NCBI GenBank assembly: GCA_949486985.1
Contig: CATBLW010000298.1
Span: 1 to 5,540 of the forward strand
Length of the DNA stretch: 5,540 bases
From: Prochlorococcus marinus str. MIT 9215
Lineage (GTDB): Bacteria; Cyanobacteriota; Cyanobacteriia; PCC-6307; Cyanobiaceae
Reading direction: 5' to 3'
A program made the position numbers and the translations under genes. Below are positions 2,899-5,540 of the stretch, in pieces. Below the pieces are notes generated by a model. The model did not search any database and was not told the DNA's origin. It saw only the letters and a program-made list of their open reading frames with translations. Every line of letters starts with the position of its first letter. Position 1 is the stretch's first letter.

Positions 2899-5540
2899 TC
2901 AAGACTCGGCAAGAAACTGAAGAGGGTCGGCAGCATCGGTTCCAAGCGTGACGCGCACAGCCTGCGCACCGCTAAAGCGCTCTTCCAGCAACTCCGTGGC
3001 CAGGGGGTTTTCAACCTGCCTGCGCAGCACACGCCGCAAGGTACGAGCGCCGTATTCAGGTTGATAACTTTGCAACGCCAAGGCCTCGATCGTCGCGTCA
3101 TCCACACGCAGCTCCAAACCTTGCTCAGAAAGAAGCACCGCAAGATCAGCCAATTGCAGCCGAACAATGTGTTGCATGTCTTCTGCCTTAAGAGGCCGGA
3201 AGCGAATCAGCTCATCGATACGATTCAAAAATTCAGGCCTGAATTGCTTGGCCAAAGCTTCATCAACCTGCTGCGCCAAACTCTTTTCCAGCTGGTCGAG
3301 ATCCGCTCCTTCTTGCTGAGACAAGCGGGCTGTATCAAGAATGGAGCGACTGGCCAAATTGCTGGTCATCACCACAACCGTGTGGCGGAAATCGACCGTA
3401 CGGCCTTGTGAATCCGTTAATCGGCCGTCATCTAGAACCTGCAAAAGCACATTGAAGACATCGGGGTGGGCCTTTTCCACTTCATCAAGAAGCAGTACGG
3501 CATAAGGACGACGACGCACAGCCTCGGTGAGCTGGCCTCCCTCCTCGTAACCGACATAGCCAGGAGGTGCACCAAGCAACCGCGCCACAGCATTGCGCTC
3601 CATGAATTCACTCATGTCAAGCCGCACCAAGGCGTCTTCCTCATCAAAAAGCGAGGCTGCTAAAGCCTTCGCGAGTTCTGTCTTGCCGACGCCAGTCGGG
3701 CCCAAGAACAGGAATGAACCCACAGGACGCCGTGAATCCTTCATCCCTGCTCGAGCTCTGCGAATGGCCGCAGACACTGCTTGAACGGCATCGGGCTGAC
3801 CAATCACCCGCTGCTCCAAGTGATTCTCAAGGTCAAGCAACTTTTGGCGTTCCGCTGCGAGCAATCGCTGCACGGGAATACCTGTCCATCGCGCCACCAC
3901 ATCGGCAATGTCCTCGGCCTCGACTTGTTCGCGGAGTAGGGCTTGACCTGAAGACTGGGCCGCCGCCAACGACTCCTCCAAGTCGGCACGTCGCTGCTGC
4001 ACACCATGCAATTGGTCGTACTGGAGTCTCGCCGCCTCCTCCAAATCCCCCAAGCGCTCCGCTTCGGCGATGCCATGGCGCAGATCCTCATCTTGCTGCA
4101 ACAACTCCCTTAACTCGGCAAGTTGGTCCCTTTCCGCCTGCCAACGATCACGCACCTCTGAAAGCCGCGATGCTGCGTTGAGGCGAGCCGTTTGATGTTG
4201 CACCCTTTCAGCTTCAGGTGCTTGTTCAGCCGCAAGCAAAGCCAGCTCAACACGACGCAATTCCGCCTCAGCATCTTCAACGACCTGAGGCTTAGACGTC
4301 ACATCCATTTTGAGCTGAGCAGCCGCTTCATCGATCAAGTCGATCGCCTTATCCGGCAAACATCGATCGCTGATGTAGCGGTCAGCGAGACGATTGGCAG
4401 CAATAACCGCGGCATCGGTAATCGTGACACCGTGATGCAGTTCATAACGCTCCTTCAAACCTCGCAAGATCTCCACGCTGAGTTGCAGGTTCGGCTCTTT
4501 GATCAAGACCTGCTGGAAACGTCGATTGAGGGCCGGATCCTTCTCCACAGTGCGCCGGTAATTCTCTGTAGTGGTGGCACCAATGCAACGCAAGTCCCCT
4601 CGCGCAAGCGCTGGCTTGAGCAGGCTGCTTGGATCAGAACTTGAGCGCTCACTGCTCACCAAGGTGTGCAGTTCATCAATGAACAGAATCACCCCGGCAT
4701 CAGGATCACTCACCTCCGCCAGCACAGAACGAAGCCTTTCCTCAAACTGACCACGGAACTTGGCCCCTGCAATCAAGGCGCCAAGATCCAAAGCCACCAA
4801 GCGCATCCCTTTCAAAGAATCCGGAACCTCCCCGGCCACGATCCTTTGTGCCAACAACTCAGCAATCACTGTCTTGCCGACACCTGGAGCACCAATCAGC
4901 ACGGGGTTGTTCTTGCCACGGCGAGATAACACCTTGATCAAGGCGCGGATTTCGGAATCCCTGCCAATGACTGGATCAAGCTGACCGGCTTCAGCTGCTG
5001 CAGTGAGGTCTCTACCAAAGGAATCGAGAGCCGGAGGCTCCTGTTCAAGGCGTAATTCAGCAGACTGGGCTGCAAATCCTTGTTCTTCTCCAGGAGGCGA
5101 TAGAGAGGCAGCAACGTTGCGATCTGGAGGCACAACTGATCGAGAAAGCGCAGAACTCGAACGTGATGCCGTTGGCATTGAAGCTGAGGTTGCAGCCGAA
5201 GAAGCTGAAGACGAGGATCTGGTTGGAGCAAAACTTGCTGCCGCATCTCTTGCTGTTGCTGCCCTTCTTGTTGAAGACCTTCCCATTGAAGAGCTTGTTG
5301 TTGAAGAGCTTGTTGGCGCTGAACTTGCTTGCGCAGAACTTGGTGGAGCAGAACTGGTTGGAGCAGAACTGGTTGGAGCAAAACCAGCTTGCGCAGCAGT
5401 TGATGATCCAGAACTGGGAGAGGAGGCTGTACGGCGTCCTTTAGAGGAGCGCTGCAACTCAGCTTCTAAGCGTTCACTCGGCAACCCCAAGTCTTCAAAC
5501 AGCTCAGCGCCGATCCGAGGATCCCGACCCATCGCAATCA
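2899..5540 (-). CDS. clpB2: ClpB-family Hsp100 disaggregase paralogue with long Ser-rich linker (5'-partial)
   Basis: This is an ATP-driven hexameric unfoldase that threads aggregated proteins through its pore, presumably with DnaK. Residues are counted from the in-frame ATG at 5532. Residues 1-27 (AELFEDLGLPSERLEAEL) look like the end of the Clp N-domain. No in-frame stop lies between 5532 and 5540, so the gene probably continues upstream. A Ser/Ala-rich linker spans ~28-168. AAA+ module 1 has Walker A GAPGVGKT (214-221), pore loop KFRG (258-261), Walker B ILFIDE (282-287) and Arg-fingers NRRF (336-339). A full coiled-coil M-domain spans ~411-540, so this is ClpB-like, not ClpA or ClpX. Module 2 has GPTGVGKT (611-618), pore loop GYVGY (658-662), LLLDE (680-684), Arg-finger R771 and sensor-2 GAR (828-830). 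No ClpP-binding IGF/LGF loop is seen. The paralogue label rests on the secE neighbourhood and divergence, so it is less certain than the family. Confidence 0.9.
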   Translation of the reverse strand, partial: IAMGRDPRIGAELFEDLGLPSERLEAELQRSSKGRRTASSPSSGSSTAAQAGFAPTSSAPTSSAPPSSAQASSAPTSSSTTSSSMGRSSTRRAATARDAAASFAPTRSSSSASSAATSASMPTASRSSSALSRSVVPPDRNVAASLSPPGEEQGFAAQSAELRLEQEPPALDSFGRDLTAAAEAGQLDPVIGRDSEIRALIKVLSRRGKNNPVLIGAPGVGKTVIAELLAQRIVAGEVPDSLKGMRLVALDLGALIAGAKFRGQFEERLRSVLAEVSDPDAGVILFIDELHTLVSSERSSSDPSSLLKPALARGDLRCIGATTTENYRRTVEKDPALNRRFQQVLIKEPNLQLSVEILRGLKERYELHHGVTITDAAVIAANRLADRYISDRCLPDKAIDLIDEAAAQLKMDVTSKPQVVEDAEAELRRVELALLAAEQAPEAERVQHQTARLNAASRLSEVRDRWQAERDQLAELRELLQQDEDLRHGIAEAERLGDLEEAARLQYDQLHGVQQRRADLEESLAAAQSSGQALLREQVEAEDIADVVARWTGIPVQRLLAAERQKLLDLENHLEQRVIGQPDAVQAVSAAIRRARAGMKDSRRPVGSFLFLGPTGVGKTELAKALAASLFDEEDALVRLDMSEFMERNAVARLLGAPPGYVGYEEGGQLTEAVRRRPYAVLLLDEVEKAHPDVFNVLLQVLDDGRLTDSQGRTVDFRHTVVVMTSNLASRSILDTARLSQQEGADLDQLEKSLAQQVDEALAKQFRPEFLNRIDELIRFRPLKAEDMQHIVRLQLADLAVLLSEQGLELRVDDATIEALALQSYQPEYGARTLRRVLRRQVENPLATELLEERFSGAQAVRVTLGTDAADPLQFLAES
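5290..5379 (-). repeat. 15-bp tandem repeat encoding APTSS units in the ClpB linker
   Basis: Six consecutive 15-bp units fall at 5365-5379, 5350-5364, 5335-5349, 5320-5334, 5305-5319 and 5290-5304. The first two listed are identical (GCTCCAACCAGTTCT on the coding strand) and the others differ at a few positions. They encode APTSS, APTSS, APPSS, AQASS, APTSS and STTSS. Degenerate units continue on both sides (5380-5394 AQAGF; 5275-5289 SMGRS). A related block recurs at 5221-5234, sharing ggttggagcaaaac with 5371-5384 and again encoding FAPT. The unit is an exact multiple of three, so gain or loss of copies keeps the frame. The pattern suggests local duplication or replication slippage inside a disordered linker. 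Confidence 0.85.

Noticed and set aside
2851..3411. Plus-strand open frame of 186 codons opposite the 3' end of clpB and the secE spacer
   Set aside because: It lies antisense to the conserved ClpB C-terminal module; no recognisable domain or ribosome-binding signal.
5275..5394. CRISPR array or mobile-element repeat
   Set aside because: Units are 15 bp, directly adjacent without spacers, in frame within clpB, with no transposase or terminal inverted repeats.
5163..5444. Plus-strand frame with repeated Leu/Glu/Gln/Asn units, and a minus-strand Leu/Gln-rich frame at 4938-5381
   Set aside because: Both are other-frame readings of the 15-bp repeat and Ser-rich linker. The clpB frame is continuous with conserved AAA+ motifs on the same strand.
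5530..5532. ATG at 5532 as the true clpB start
   Set aside because: The frame stays open to the window edge, the first residues read like the end of a Clp N-domain repeat, and there is no ribosome-binding site. An upstream start outside the window is more likely.

Overview
The window is a stretch of chromosome that looks like a marine picocyanobacterium, either marine Synechococcus or a high-GC, low-light Prochlorococcus type. This is inferred from the gene order (a ClpB paralogue followed by secE, nusG, rplK, rplA and rplJ), the protein sequences, the moderate GC content, the general lack of Shine-Dalgarno sequences, and no GCGATCGC (HIP1) octamer noticed by eye. The species cannot be fixed from the sequence alone.

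All genes lie on the minus strand and read from high to low coordinates. From right to left: a 5'-truncated Hsp100/ClpB-family disaggregase (2899 to the window edge); secE (SecYEG translocon subunit); nusG (transcription elongation factor); rplK (L11); rplA (L1); a 236-bp leader; and the first 96 codons of rplJ (L10), cut by the left edge. Gaps after clpB are 74, 57, 111, 86 and 236 bp. No intrinsic terminator and no convincing promoter were seen between these genes, so co-transcription of at least parts is likely but not shown.

The best non-coding element is the rplJ leader. It has the conserved core of the L10 leader RNA: AAGACAGCAGGT and ACCTGCCGAGG arms that pair across an asymmetric, kink-turn-like internal loop. 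It is followed by a second, very stable hairpin (11 perfect base pairs with a nested UUCG-capped stem) whose basal helix runs to two bases from the rplJ start codon. L10, or L10 with L12, binding the leader is the known autoregulatory logic. The occluding basal helix is my inference about how this version may work.

The oddest protein is the ClpB paralogue. Its two AAA+ modules and coiled-coil middle domain are complete, but about 140 residues of Ser/Ala/Pro-rich low-complexity linker sit between the Clp N-domain and the first AAA+ module. Part of the linker is encoded by a 15-bp tandem repeat. Its first AAA+ module has also lost a normally conserved loop motif. The rest of the window is ordinary conserved translation and transcription machinery. 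I see no mobile element, CRISPR array, tRNA or rRNA, and no clear evidence of a wholly new system.
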